Of a stretch of DNA of 64,000 nucleotides, positions 44,216 to 56,241 are shown one piece after another. Position 1 is the stretch's first letter; every line of letters begins with the position of its first letter. A program made the translations under genes and the position numbers. The notes beneath the pieces are model-generated. The model was not told the DNA's origin. It did no database searches and saw nothing but the letters and a program-made list of their open reading frames with translations. The stretch lies in contig NC_077231.1 of the NCBI RefSeq assembly GCF_027887165.1, forward strand, positions 130,420,487-130,484,486, read 5' to 3'. Source of the DNA: Monodelphis domestica (lineage: Eukaryota; Chordata; Mammalia; Didelphimorphia; Didelphidae).

Positions 44216-45305
44216 CTAACTAGTCCACAGAATATTAAAGATCAAAGAACTATAGGATAGTGATTAGATGCATTCAATCTGAGCTTCTTCAGAAAGATCA
44301 GAACTTTTCTATCCTTATGGTAAAACGATAGCTTTATGTGTCAAGAGATTTACTGGTATCCTGAAACTAAATTAAATGGGAAGAACACATAACAAAGCAT
44401 TCAACACATCATACCAGTCTTAAAATATGCTTTTGGAACTGTTAAATAGATCAAGACAGATTTGGAAGGCACTCAATTATAAATGTTAATTATATTAGCA
44501 ACATTAGACTAGATGGTCCATGATGATAAAGACCAACAGGCCCTTGACAAAAAGGAGAAGAGGGTAGACATTCTCTTAGCATATGACAGATAGAATTAAA
44601 AGCATTATAGAACTACTTTTGGAACAAGCGGACAAACACAGTTAGGTGAAGTCCTTGATGGGAATCCTGTCGCTTTCTGTGCCTCTAGCCACAGGAGTCA
44701 CTGCCATATGGAGCCCAGACTGAGAGTTCACTGCACAGGAAGGATGGCGGTGGTGCAGTTGTCTGTTCCTTTTTGGTTAGAATTATGGGGATGGTTTCTA
44801 CTTTCTCTTTTTAGTTGCTGTTATTCTTTTAACTCATTTGGTAAACTTCTTGCTGTTTTTAAGTGTGAAAGCTTGGAGAGATGGACTTAGAAGAACCATC
44901 TTGGCAGAAGTGTAAGCCTTCAATATTCTTTGACATACATGTTTGATGTAATACTAAATGGATCCATTTGAACAATTGCCAACATTTTCAATATAATTCA
45001 GTAGTTTATAGGGAGAATAGGAGAAAATATCTGAAATCCAGATGAGGAAATTGGGAGTATCACCTATTCTGTATATTTCATTAAAACCAAAAACCCTGTC
45101 TTAAAAGAGTTCTTCTAGATTTTTTTGTAGACTAAAGCAAAAACTCTCCTTTATCATTTAACCATGTACTCCCTGGCACTTTTCTGGTACATGGTATATA
45201 AGCCATGGTAGCTGAGTTAAAGATATCTACTCAATTATATTGAGCCTATTTCCCCTGGGAGTTAATTAAGCAAAATCAAGTCAACTATGTCTATAGTGTT
45301 TATGC
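44216..45305. other. Intergenic, unassigned
   Basis: AT-rich, no recognised gene. A run of about 60 codons at 44708-44890 starts with ATG but has no recognisable features. Confidence 0.4.
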
Positions 45306-45314
45306 TTTAAAAAC

Positions 45315-45505
45315 AATCAGGAAGGAAGGAAGGAAGGAGGGAAGAAAAGACCAGGAGGAAGAAAGAAAGGATGGAATGAGGGAAAAAAGAAGGAAGAGAA
45401 CTGGAAAGAAAGGAAGGAGGGCAAAAAGGAGGGAGGAAAGGAAGAGGAAAGGAATAAAGGAAGGAAGGTAGGTGAGAGGGAAGAAAAGAGGAAAGGAAAA
45501 AATTA
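45315..45505 (+). repeat. GGAA/GAAA purine tract
   Basis: About 190 nt of nearly pure purine on the + strand (GGAAGGAAGGAAGGAGGGAA-type units). Imperfect; could form triplex DNA. The complementary strand reads as a meaningless Ser/Phe/Leu/Pro frame. Confidence 0.95.
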
Positions 45506-45689
45506 TTAGTTAGAAAAGCATTTATTAAGTACTCAACTATTTGATCATTGGACATAAACCATGGCCCTTAATAAGCACTCACAAAAAGCTGGACTAACAT
45601 GGTGCCTAGTTCATAGAGACTTCTCAGTAATTATGATTCCCAATGGTTTATGCTTGTCTCACACAGAGGGTCTCTCTAGCTCATGTTTT

Positions 45690-46560
45690 CTCTCTCTGGG
45701 GGCCTGCAATTTACCTCCTGCAAGCAACCAAGGATACCAAGGCATTTGAACTCAAAGCAACTTTATTAAAAGCCATGCAAGGAATAGAAAAGGAGAATTG
45801 CTATGGGCAGCACCACACATATTAAAAGCACTGTTTCCCATTCCTCTAGGTCAAGTCAAAATCCTTGTAAAGGATAACAAGAAGTAAAGTTCCAGTAGCC
45901 TAAGCACATCCTGTTATTATGGTTCCCTGTGTTTTGAGCCTGTTTGAACCCTTCACTGTCCCAGGGCCAAGTTGCAGAGGCTCCCCTTCTAGGGATACCC
46001 CAACTGAGGAGTTGGGGCATCTCTTTAATGCTATCTGCTCCAGCCTCAACTGGCTAGTTTCTTGCCATTGTTAATTGTCGGTAACTAGTGCCTTAGTTCT
46101 ATTTAACCATGGCCAATGAACTTTTATAAAGGGGTATTTACTTCAAGGACGTAGCAATAACTAAAATGCAAGCATCCCCTCTATTTCACCAGCATACTTT
46201 CCTCTATCCCACCTCTGTCTCTGGAGAAAGTGGACTCCAGGTTTCTAAGTAACAATGATCCCTTCAAATTTAGGTCCAAATGCAGCATCACTGCCTGAAA
46301 AGTCTCATGTGATAGGCTAGGTCCTGGCAGTGTTTCCCTCCATCCCAAATGCTTGCTTGGTTGGCTGAAAAACATGACATAGATTCAGCTCCCTGACTCC
46401 CAAAGGCTTACTCTCCTGGACTTTTAAAATGTACAAGTATAAACCCTTGGATTAATTTCCACCTAAAATTCAAGGACAAACACCAAGGCAAGCAAAGAGC
46501 CAAGATAAGTAGTCATGGGGCCAATTGAAAAGGAAGTGAAGATTTTCTCTTTAAAAAAAA
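45690..46560 (-). other. Candidate antisense LTR-like or retro-element sequence (tentative)
   Basis: On the minus strand TATAAAAG (at about 46122-46129) is followed about 360 bp later by AATAAAG (about 45760). A TATA-to-poly(A) spacing like this is seen in LTRs. I see no TG/CA ends that I trust and no viral genes, so this is a weak suggestion. Confidence 0.25.
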
Positions 46561-46573
46561 AAGATTATTTTGG

Positions 46574-46775
46574 GGGCAGCTGGGTAGCTCAGTGGATTGA
46601 GAGCCAGGCCTAGAGACAGGAGGTCCTAGGTTCAAATGTGGCCTCAGATACTTCCTAGCTGTGTGACCCTGGGCAAGTCACTTGACCTCCATTGTCTAGC
46701 CCTTACCGCTCTTCTGCCTTGGAGCCAATTGACTCCAAGACGGAAGGAAAGGGTTTAATTTTTAAAAAAATGATT
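46574..46775 (+). mobile_element. Marsupial tRNA-type SINE
   Basis: GGGCAGCTGGGTAGCTCAGT, GTTCAAATGTGGCCTCAGAT, GTGTGACCCTGGGCAAGTCA and an A/T-rich tail. Confidence 0.93.
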
Positions 46776-47964
46776 TTTTTTTAACATTGGATAGATTTCC
46801 CCCAAATGGTCTCTAAGTTTAGGCAACAACCCCTTGGGTAGAGGAAGTAGAATAACATTTTTCTCCTTTTTTTTTTTAAGTCACTAAAGTGTTCTGATTT
46901 CTGAGGAAAGGCTATACATCCCACAATTGTTCCCAGTCTATTCCCAAGTTGTGTGATTTAGATATGTCTTTTAAGGTTTGAAAATACAAATAAACCTTTT
47001 TTTTTTTATCATAAAAACAAAACAAAACTGGAGCCTTTGCATTTAAAAAGAGAATATATTCATGTCACCACTACCACAGAGACAAAACAAATGTCCTGAG
47101 ATTCATTAGAAAAATGTTTAGCGGTCCTAGTTCTCTTTAAAGGGAAAAAGAAAGTTAAGAGTACTGTAGGACACCCTGGGTCTGTGGTCCTGATTCTAAA
47201 CTTACAGGTCCTGGGTTCAAAGTGGGAGGAGGCCCCCCAAATCACAACTTTTTGGCTTGCTCTGCCAGCACCTGGTGTTCCCTGTGGAATATCTCTGAAT
47301 ATAGCTCAATTTTGGCTTATGTTTAAAAAACATAGATAAAAGAATCTGTAGCTCCACACAAGTAGGACTCAAGGTCAGAATGCAGGTCCTGCATAGGACA
47401 ATCCTTAACTGAGTCCCAGATTCACTGTGTTATGCTGTGATTTGGACTCCCTTCAAAAGGAAAATAGATTTGGGGTTGTAAGAGAGGCAAGGTCTCCCCC
47501 ATTCTAACCATGGTGACAAATTCTACTTTCACTCTAGATGTACATAAGGAACTTCAGCATCATGGAACTACCCTCAGGGTTTGACCTTCCTCTTCTCCCT
47601 CCAAGGCCTGGAAACTTGGAATTGCCAGAGTGTAAACTCTCTTTCCACTAGACACAGACTGTCCATAGAACTCACAGTCCTGGCAGGATCCAAAGTCGTC
47701 TTTTGCTCCTCCATGCTGCTTTTCCAGCTCCAGGAGCTACTTTTGTATTCCTCTTCTTCCCAAAAGACTGCTATCATCCAGGAAATCCCCATTCTCCCTG
47801 TAGAAGGCTGGCACTTCAAACTGTCAAGTTTAGGTTTGCTATAAAGGCAGCCCCAAGGATGGTGCTTCTTAGGAACTCCTCTTTCTCTCAGTAGAAGGCA
47901 GCTTCCAGAATTTGCAGTTCAGGCCTCTCTTCCTGGATTCTGGCTAAAAACATACACAATTTGG
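46776..47964. other. Intergenic, unassigned
   Basis: 47340-47940 has slightly higher GC and short overlapping frames on both strands (47574-47894); no known protein. It may belong with 45690-46560 to one diverged element. Confidence 0.35.
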
Positions 47965-48160
47965 GAGCAACTAGGTAGCTCAGTGGATAGAGAGCCAGGC
48001 CTAGAGACAGGAGGTCCTGGGTTCAAATATGACTTCAGATAGTTGTGTGACCCTGGGCAAATCACTTAACCCCAGTTACCTAGCCTTTACTGCTTTTCTG
48101 CCTTAGAACCAACTCTTGGGATGATTCTAAGACAGAAGGAAAATGTTAAAAAAAAAAGCA
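47965..48160 (+). mobile_element. Marsupial tRNA-type SINE
   Basis: GGGAGCAACTAGGTAGCTCA, GGTCCTGGGTTCAAATATGA and an A run near 48145-48158. Confidence 0.92.
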
Positions 48161-48489
48161 ATTCCCAAGTCAACCACAGAGAGTTCCAAAGTTAGAGGAC
48201 ACCTTTCCCTTATCATAGGCTCTCTCTTCCTTTTACTGATCTCTGATATGTTGCTGAAAAGGGGCAAAAATGATCACAACAAAAAAGGCTGACTACAACG
48301 GGCCCCCCCTTTTATAAGTTCAAGATAGAGGGATGTCTCTTCCCATCAAACTTTGAGTTATCCCAATTCATCCCCAAATGATAGATTAATTGATAGATTG
48401 ATGGATTATTAAAACATTTATCAGTGCCTACTTTATTCTAGGTACTGTGCAAAAAAAACTATGTTAACAGGTCAGTCCTTGCTCTTCTA

Positions 48490-48800
48490 GTTGGTTGTCC
48501 TTGTTCATTCGTTTCAGTTGTGTCCCACTCTTCCTGACCCCAAGTGGAGTGGCCTGCCATTTCCTTCTCTGGCTCATTTTAAAGATAAGGTAACCATTGG
48601 GGGTAGGGGAGGGAGGGATAGAATATGATTCTTATAACCAAGGAATAATGTTCTAAATTGACTAAATAAAATTAAAAAAAAAATAAAGATTAGGTAACCA
48701 AGGCAAACAGAGTAGAGTAATTTGCCCAGCCCTAAGCTTCTGAGGCTTAATTTGAACTCAGGTCTTTCTGACTCCAGGTCACCATCCCACCTGGCCATCA
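48490..48800 (-). mobile_element. SINE with RTE-type tail, antisense, split by a short L1 end
   Basis: GTTTCAGTTGTGTCCCACTC and GGCCTGCCATTTCCTTCTCT (tail in reverse), then after the L1 insert GTAATTTGCCCAGCCCTAAG and CTGACTCCAGGTCACCATCC (head in reverse). Confidence 0.85.
48597..48684 (+). mobile_element. 88-bp L1 3'-end insertion
   Basis: GGGAGGGATAGAATATGATT, AATAATGTTCTAAATTGACT and an A-rich end. Flanked by AAAGATAAGGTAACCA (48581-48596) and AAAGATTAGGTAACCA (48685-48700), a 16-bp duplication with one mismatch. Confidence 0.88.
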
Positions 48801-48929
48801 AGGGGAACTGGATAGGAAGAGGGAAGTGAGGGACCTGTGGCCACTATGGACACAGAGGACAAGAAGGTCTCCTGAGGAGATACAATCAACTAGCTTCTAA
48901 GAAAAGTCAGTTCTACCTCCACAGTATTT

Positions 48930-49165
48930 CCAGGTATTTCTCATTCCCTATAGCCTGGACTACTGTGATAGCCTCCTAAGTGGGGCTCCCTGCCTACAGC
49001 CTTTTCTCCAATTCATCTTTTACAGAACTAACAAAAGAACACTCCTAAAGCCCTGGTCTGACTCACTTTCCTGAGGGAGCTTCTTTGCTTCTCAGCGGCT
49101 TCCAGGATAAAATAGGAACTCTTTGCTTATCATTTAAAGCCTTTCATAGTCTGATTCCAAGAATT
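48930..49165 (+). mobile_element. L2 LINE fragment
   Basis: CCTGGACTACTGTGATAGCC, CTCCTAAGTGGGGCTCCCTG, AACACTCCTAAAGCCCTGGT and TTCCAGGATAAAATAGGAAC are clear L2 segments in order. Confidence 0.85.
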
Positions 49166-49959
49166 CTACTGAATGGAAATTAAGGTGGGTGCTGCTTTAT
49201 ACCAAAGAAGACAAAGGGAAGCTCTTGCATTACCAAAGGCAACAGATGGAGGCAAAGGAATTCCTGGGTTTACCATCTCTGGCAAGTCTGGACAAAGGTG
49301 CTTTCCGGTTGGCATCATCCCATATTTCACGCTGCTTAACTCTACTCTGAATTTTCCAGCCACATTGAGCCACCACTGCTTTACTGTCCCTTTGTTTCTT
49401 CTTAGACCAAGCATGGAAGATACTGTTAACAGGGAATCTAGAAACCCTTCAGGGTGGATTCTCAGGGGAACAGGGAACAAGGACAAGTTTTGGGGTCTCC
49501 AACTTACAAGCTAGTCCTAAAACTTGGGGTTCATCAGATCTTACTAGGCTACAAGTTTGGGGTCTCTAGAGTCCATGCTGACAATACCAAGCTTGAAAAA
49601 TCTGCACCATATCCTATTGGTTGTCCCATGGATCTCTACCCCAAAGAATTTACCTAGCATGCTGAGGACTCTCCTTCAGACCTTTTTACATTACTTTTTG
49701 CTACTTTTTAGACTGACTGTCTAATGGAAGTCCATTTTCCAGTGAAGTTTAATCCAGTTTCCTTCTTGTTGCTAGGATCTGGCGCCTGTTGCCCAGGTTC
49801 TTTGGCTCCTTACTTTATTACCCTGTTATCTAGATTTTTCTGCTTCATTTCAAACCCATGCAGTGCTGTATTTGAGTACTGAGGGCTTTATTAACCAGCC
49901 TCCCTAATGTAGGTTCCTGCTCCCTGTAGGAGCTCTCCTATTTGTTTTGGGATTCCTGA
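49166..49959. other. Intergenic, unassigned
   Basis: Overlapping 106-113-codon frames on both strands at 49166-49514 have no recognisable similarity. No repeat named. Confidence 0.4.
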
Positions 49960-50373
49960 TGTTGTGGGGTGTAGAGGCGTACCCCTTTGGGAAGGATACC
50001 TTTCACAAGAATACAAGACTCCAAAACTTTATTAGTAATGTTGAATTTTGGGCCAGGAAGACAGCATGAGTGGAGCAACTTGGGGGTTGCACTCCAATGT
50101 CTCAATTCTGGGGTTTTTAATATTCTTTTCAGCTGTGAGGGCTTTCTGGAGCAAGGGGGGTTGGGGGAGGTTAGCCCTAGGGCATGGGGGTGGTTCTCCT
50201 GATTTGGAGGATGAATGAATGAAGTGTGTTTCTTTGTCCATATCAGTTCAATGGGGCAATCCAAGGAGGGTAATCTTCAAGGTCAGATGTTTTGGTTTGG
50301 GAGTCATGAGAGCCTCAGGAAGCAGAGGATATAATAGTTTGTCTGAGTTTCTGGGGGTACAATGCCCATGCCA
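49960..50373 (-). mobile_element. Solo LTR-like element, antisense, copy 2
   Basis: 414 bp from TGTTGTGGGGTG to GCCCATGCCA. Shares with 36277-36790 the blocks GTACCCCTTTGGGAAGGATA, GACTCCAAAACTTTATTAGT and CTGGGGGTACAATGCCCATG. The minus strand has AATAAAGT as a poly(A) signal. No internal viral genes. Confidence 0.7.
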
Positions 50374-50685
50374 CCTTCCCATTATTTTCCATATCCTACC
50401 TTTTTGTTCCTTGCTTCTTTAGCCCACCTTGTAGACTTCATCTTTGGTCTAGTTGACTTATATTATCTTCCAAATCTTCTAGGCCCCCCTCTTTTACCCC
50501 TAGATCTCCCCAATTTCCCGATAAACAATCTAGTGAAATTCCTTCTCTTTGTCCTTCCCCAGAGTCAAAAGAGTCACTTGGGATTTCTCATCCTTGAATA
50601 CTTTGCAGAGCTTAGTTCCTAGAGATACAGTGCAATAGAAATCTAGCCATTAGCAGGATTTCTTCTATTAAATAATCTTTCTAAT
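50374..50685. other. Intergenic, unassigned
   Basis: Pyrimidine-rich; no feature recognised. Confidence 0.4.
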
Positions 50686-50689
50686 GAAT

Positions 50690-50860
50690 TTCTACCATTA
50701 TTTATCTTTTTCAAAAGCCTTTAATAGCTCTCAAGGGCATAAAGAATGGTCTAAATTCCTTATCCTGGAGTGTAAAGGTCTCCACAATCTAGCTTCTACC
50801 CATCTTTTCTGCCACACCTCTTACTTTTCTTCACTGACTTGAAGTCATTCAAAGGTTTTA
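50690..50860 (+). mobile_element. L2 LINE fragment
   Basis: AAAGCCTTTAATAGCTCTCA, AATTCCTTATCCTGGAGTGT and CTCCACAATCTAGCTTCTAC. Confidence 0.75.
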
Positions 50861-51559
50861 GTCTACTGCTGGGGAACAGTCAAGGGAGTGAAGGGGCATG
50901 TGGTAAAACATATAAGATCTAAATTAAGGAAACAGAAATCACTATTTTTGCATCTGCCTGGCCCATTTTTCACCCTCCCTGTGTGGTATAATGCATCTAC
51001 TTTGGAGCCAGATCAGAATTCAAATACTAATTGTTTCCTAGTATCACCTTAGATAAGTCTTTTAAAGTCTCAGGGTCCTCATTTATAAAATTAGGAGGTT
51101 GGGCTAGATGGCTTCTCTGGCCTGTTCCAGCTTTAAATTTATGATCTTTGTGTTTATGTTAACTAGATGAGAAAGAGGACACTTTACTTCAAAGTAGAAG
51201 AAAAGTAGATCAAACAATATAGCAAAATAATTAAAAGAAAGATTCTTACCATAGGATGCCCCCTCTACAGGTCTAGAGGGAACAAATTCAAGAAGCATGC
51301 AGGCTAGGGAGTTTGCAAAGCCAAGGAAACTCATGCCTTGGGTCCTATAGAGTCACTGACCCTCCCTGGAGCTGTTCCTGGGCTCTCTCTACTGAGCTGC
51401 TCTCTGCTTCCTGACGCTGGGCATCTCTACCCAACTGCTACCAGTGCTGCTTTTCTGAAGCTTTCTGCTTGTGTCTTCTCTGATCTTCTAGAAGTATGAT
51501 GATCCATTGCATTTATCACAGATCTTAAGTTTTTCAGTCATTTTCCTTTAAATGCTGAG
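50861..51559. other. Intergenic, MIR traces only
   Basis: 50980-51150 is a MIR-like piece in sense orientation (GAGCCAGATCAGAATTCAAA, AGTCTCAGGGTCCTCATTTA). Otherwise unassigned. Confidence 0.5.
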
Positions 51560-52255
51560 ATAATAATTAATCTTAATATAGCACTTTAAAGTTTGCAGAG
51601 TGTTTTACAGATATTAACTCATTTTATCCTCACGACAACTGAGGAATAGGTGTTACTATTTTTTAATTGAAAAATGTTATTTGATTAATTAATCTAGAAT
51701 ATTTTTCCATGGTTCCATGATTCATATTCTTTCCCTCCCTTCCTCCTCCCTTCCCCACTCCCAGCGGATGCACAATTCCACTGGGTTTTACATGTGTCAT
51801 TGATCAAGACCTATTTCCATATTATTGATATTTGCACTAGTCTACATCCTCAATCATATCCCTTTGACCTATGTAATCAAGCAGTTGTTTTTCTTCTGTG
51901 TTTCTACTCCCACAGTTCTTTCTCTGGATGTGGATATCATTCGTTCTCATAAGACCCTCAGAATTGTCCGGGATCATTGCATTGCTGCTAGTAGAGAAGT
52001 CCATTACATTTGACTGTACCGCAGTGTATCCGTCTCTGTATATAATGTTCTTCTGGTTCTGCTCCTTTCACTCTGCATCAATTCCTGGAGGTTGTTCCAG
52101 TTCACATAGAATTAATAGGTATTAACTATTATCACCATTTTTCAGAAGAGGAAACTAAGGCAAACAGTGATTAAATGACTTGCTTAGATAGTCACATAGC
52201 TAATATGTGTTTGAGGACGAATTTGAACCAATTCTAGGCCCAGTCATCTATCAGT
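51560..52255 (-). mobile_element. MIR-type SINE, antisense, split by L1
   Basis: AAAGTTTGCAGAGTGTTTTA to GGAATAGGTGTTACTATT (left part), then an L1 insert, then GGTATTAACTATTATCACCA and AAATGACTTGCTTAGATAGT (right part). The repeated AGGTxTTAxCTATT at both junctions is probably the L1 target-site duplication. Confidence 0.75.
51656..52112 (-). mobile_element. L1 3' UTR, antisense
   Basis: ATTAATCTAGAATATTTTTC, ATTCCACTGGGTTTTACATG and GTCCATTACATTTGACTGTA; same subfamily 3' UTR as at 992-1320. Contains no ORF2. Confidence 0.88.
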
Positions 52256-52770
52256 TGTGAAATTGTTCTACTGATGGCGACCAGTTTATGGTTTATCCAA
52301 GTTTCTCAAAGTCTTTTTAATCTACCACTTTCATAATTTCTTCTTTTTTTAAATTCTTACCTTTTGTCTTAGAATCAATATTGTACATGGGTTCCAAGGC
52401 AGAAAAGCAGTAAGGACTAGGCAATAGAGGTTAAGTGATTTGCCCAGGATCACACAGCTAGGAAATATCTGAAGTCAAATTTGAACCCTGGACCTCCTAT
52501 CTTTAGTCATGGCTTTCTATCCATTAAGCCACCTAACTTTATGTTTTCATTACATTCTTAGACTGTAATCTGTTTTGTTATTCTCTAGTTGAGGGGCATC
52601 TATTTTTTTTTCAGTTCTTTTGCAAAAAAAAAAGTGCTGCTATAAATATTTTTTGTACTTAATGAGTCTTCCCTTTTTTCTGATAGTCTTTATTATATGA
52701 GCTGTATAATATTGTTAGTGCTATCCCTGGGTCAAAGGATTTGCAAACCGAAGTTATGAGGTACCAGTGC
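52256..52770 (-). mobile_element. L1 fragment, antisense, with a nested antisense SINE
   Basis: SINE at about 52345-52545 (GATTTGCCCAGGATCACACA, TTCTATCCATTAAGCCACCT). It is flanked on the right by L1-like GCTGCTATAAATATTTTTTG and GTCAAAGGATTTGCAAACCG. Confidence 0.7.
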
Positions 52771-53011
52771 TGATCATATTCCTTTTTTTTTAAACTTCCC
52801 TTAGAAAAGAGGAGTATAAAAAGTATAACAGATACAATTAATAATCATGAATGTGAACATGAATAGGACTCACCTATCCATAAAATGGAGAAGAGTAGCA
52901 AAATGGATTAAAAGGTCAATTCTAACAGTATCATTTTGTTTTGTTTTTATAAGACATATATTCTAAATGGATAAATGACTTAAACATTAAAGATCATATT
53001 ATAAAATATAT

Positions 53012-53180
53012 ATATTTTTTAAAACCCTTACCTTCTGTCTTGGAGTTATTACTGTGTATTGGCTCCAAGGCAGAAGAGCAGTAAGGGCTAGGCAATGGGG
53101 GTCAAGTGACTTGCCCAGAGTCACACAGCTGGGAAGTGTCTGAGGCCAGATTTGCACCTAAAACCTCCCGTCTCTATGGA
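53012..53180 (-). mobile_element. Marsupial tRNA-type SINE, antisense, 5' truncated
   Basis: ACCCTTACCTTCTGTCTTGG, AAGTGACTTGCCCAGAGTCA; ends at CCTCCCGTCTCTA without the tRNA-like head. Confidence 0.9.
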
Positions 53181-53599
53181 TAAAATATTTTTAAAAGAAG
53201 CATATTATACCTCTCACAGCTATGTACAAGGGGTCACATTCTTTACCAAAGGACTGTCAATTACAAAGATGAAATTATAATTTTGATTTAATAATAATAC
53301 TTAGCATTTATATAGTGTTTTAAGGTTTGTGAACAAATATTATCTTATTTATACTCAAAACAACCCTGGAAAATATCAAAATTTTTGGGATATGGAAGAA
53401 GCAGTCTTTAGGATAAAATGTAAACCTCTAAATATTTTCAGTGACAAAAATAATGGATCAGTGATTTAGGGATTCAAGTAAAGAAAAAATAAAAAGCCAA
53501 TAAAAAATTTAAAAACAATTAAACACTAATAACTTCTTAATTACTACAGCCAATAACCTTTTCTTGGTCCTCATTGTTCTTGGTATATATACACATATA
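53181..53599. other. Intergenic, unassigned AT-rich
   Basis: A short MIR-like piece at about 53300-53370 (ATATAGTGTTTTAAGGTTTG). Nothing else recognised. Confidence 0.45.
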
Positions 53600-53800
53600 T
53601 AAAAAACTCTTACTTTGTTTTTTAGAATCCATAGAAAGTATTGGTTCTAAGGAAGAAGGTAGGTAAAGGCTAGACAATTGGAATTAAGTGACTTGCCCAG
53701 AGTCACTCACCTAGGAAGTGTCTGAGGCCTCCTTTGAACCCAGGACCTACTGACTCCAGGCCTGGCTCTCAGTCCACTCAGCCACCTAGCTGTTCCCCTT
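53600..53800 (-). mobile_element. Marsupial tRNA-type SINE, antisense
   Basis: AAACTCTTACTTTGTTTTTT, GTGACTTGCCCAGAGTCACT and CTCAGTCCACTCAGCCACCT. Confidence 0.9.
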
Positions 53801-53989
53801 GGTTTATTTTTGTTGTATGTGATACCAAAATAACTACCCTTTTTTCTTGACTAATCTCTTCCCCGCCATGTTACATGACTCTGTTCTCTCCTACATTTTT
53901 GTCCTATCAACTGCTCCTTGGTCTTTGGCTGCTTTAAAATTCCTATCCCTGACATGTGGATGTCTCTTACAATGCTTTCCTACTCATTT

Positions 53990-54500
53990 TCTTCTATATT
54001 TATTTTCTTTCTCTTAGTGATCTTATTCACTCCCATGGGCTCACTTATGCACTGATGCTAAAGCGGTAAACATAATCCTAATGGCTCCTTTAAATTTCAT
54101 TATCCTGTCTTCAGCTGCCTGATGATCATCTCCACTTGGGCTTCCCAACATCTCTGAAAACTCATCTCATCCAAAACCTAATTCTGTTCTTTCCCATCTC
54201 GCCTCATTTTTGAAATATTTTTGACTTCTCACTCACCTGCATATTGAATTCCATGGCCAACTCCTTCTGTCCTCCATAATATTTGTCACAATTGTTATGC
54301 TGGTTGATTAAATTTGTTCTATTTTTAAATAATGTGGTCTAGAATGGCTCCCATTACTGGGGGCTTGGGAGTGATGAATTTGAATGTAAAGAGATCCATA
54401 GAGTACATTAAATCTAGAGTGACTAGTAGACAAGTAGAAAGCTTGGCCTTTCATACATTAGGTGATAAATGTTTGTTGAATAAAATGACATAAATAAGTT
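53990..54500 (+). mobile_element. L2 LINE fragment (tentative)
   Basis: GATGATCATCTCCACTTGGG, TCATCTCATCCAAAACCTAA and AATTCCATGGCCAACTCCTT resemble a more 5' portion of the L2 3' region. Ends by about 54480 in GGTGATAAATGTTTGTTGAA. Confidence 0.5.
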
Positions 54501-55659
54501 ACATCCATTGCTTAGTTTTCATTTCCTCATGAAAGAAAAAAAATAATACTCTGAATTGTAGGCACAAGTCTACCAGACACAATTTCTATTAATTTATGAT
54601 CATTTTAAACATTGTTCTCCTTGAGAGATGTCCAAATGGACAGTTCTCTATACACTCAAATATGTTTTTCCATCAAGATATTTTGAAGTAATATTTATAA
54701 CAGGATTCTAGAACATGGGAAAATTTTGCAAAGATAAATTACCCAGGAATATGTAAAAAACTATTATCCAGAACAACAGACACTTAATTGGGGGGGATCA
54801 TTTCCCTAAAACCTTTCAATCCTTCTAAGACAACTCACCCCAAGTATTCTTCCTCCTCCCAACTCCCTTCCCTCTCCAACTGGTCAAGGAAGTAATTGAG
54901 ATACTTCTTCTCATAGGTCTACATGGTAATCCCCTCAGGGGAAAAGGAAGGACAAAGATCTTAACTAGAGATGAAGAATTTCTCATTCCAAATCTGGTTA
55001 GCATCCTTAATTTATTGTCATGGATTTGTTCTTGACCTTTTACATACTTTCATCAAAATTAATCCAAAAGAAAGGGAGGAAATGTCAGTAGAAGATATTC
55101 TAAGAATTTTGATTAAGTGCTGATAAGTTACCTTCCTTAGTTAAGTCTGGTAAGGACATTTGACTAGAGAAAAAGTTACTGTTTAATATTTTGAATTAAA
55201 TGAATTTGAAAGTTTCTAGATCTATAATCTGGAGATTAGAGTGCCACATATGCCAGCACTTTCTATCCATGCAGGGTTTGAGAGTAGAAATAATAAAAAA
55301 GATCTGAGTTCCAATCCTATATCAGACACTTAGCTGAAAGATACTTAATTAATCCCTCTGTCTCAATTTTCTCTAATATGTTAAAGAAATGTTGCGAGAA
55401 TATAAATGAATAATGTGAACCTGTGTTGATGAAATACATTAAAATGATTGATACTTGACCGGACGATTGTCACACATTCTCCTCACTGCTCATCCTGCTT
55501 CAATACTTCAAAACGGCCCCCTTCAGTGATTTATATATTATTATTAATTTTTGCTCCTTGTATCCCAAGTCACATTATGAGCATTTCAGCTTCCAGTTCC
55601 ACATGATCTGAAAATGTTAGGTAAGTAAAAAAGCCATTTATTTCTTTATTTTTAAATTC
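54501..55659. other. Intergenic, unassigned AT-rich
   Basis: A MIR-like trace at 55250-55440 (GAGTTCCAATCCTATATCAG). No gene recognised. Confidence 0.45.
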
Positions 55660-56240
55660 ATTTTATTCATTTATTTATTAAGCATTTATTATGTGGCAGG
55701 CTTCCTGCTAAGCATTGGGATAGGGAGAAAGGCAGAAACAAGACCCTTTTCTCAAAGGAGCTCACTCCCACTCTAATGGAGGAGACAATCTGCAAAGAGC
55801 TAGTTACAATGAGATGTATACTATAGGATAAATTGGAGATAATCTCAGGAGGGAGGGAATTAGCATGAAGGGGGAATGGGATAGACTTCAAAGAAATGTT
55901 GGGGTTTTAGTTTAGAGTTGAAGGAAGCCAAGAGCTGAAGTTAAGGAGAGAGAGAATTCCAGGCTTGGGAACAGTCAGTAAAAATCCAGAGTTGGAGGAT
56001 GCAATGTTTAAAATATAAGAAGGCTGGGGTCATTGGCTCCAGCTATGTGGAAGGGAATAAGATGTAAGCAGACTGAAAAGACAGGGAGAGGTCAGATTCC
56101 AAAGGCCTTTATGGGCCACACATAGGATATCTTATCCTGGAAGTTAATAGAAAGTCACTGCAGTAGGGGTTTGGGGAAGGGGAAGTGTACATATGGTAGA
56201 ATTACATGGTTACAGCTGGGCTTTAAAAAGTAGACTTTGG
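55660..56240 (-). mobile_element. L2 LINE 3' end, antisense
   Basis: AAGCATTTATTATGTGGCAG, GCTAAGCATTGGGATAGGGA, AAAGGAGCTCACTCCCACTC and AGAGAATTCCAGGCTTGGGA form a long, well-ordered reverse L2 3' region. Confidence 0.75.
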
Positions 56241-56241
56241 G

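Noticed and set aside
45307..45555. 82-codon minus-strand frame rich in Ser, Phe, Leu and Pro
   Set aside because: It is the complement of the GGAA purine tract.
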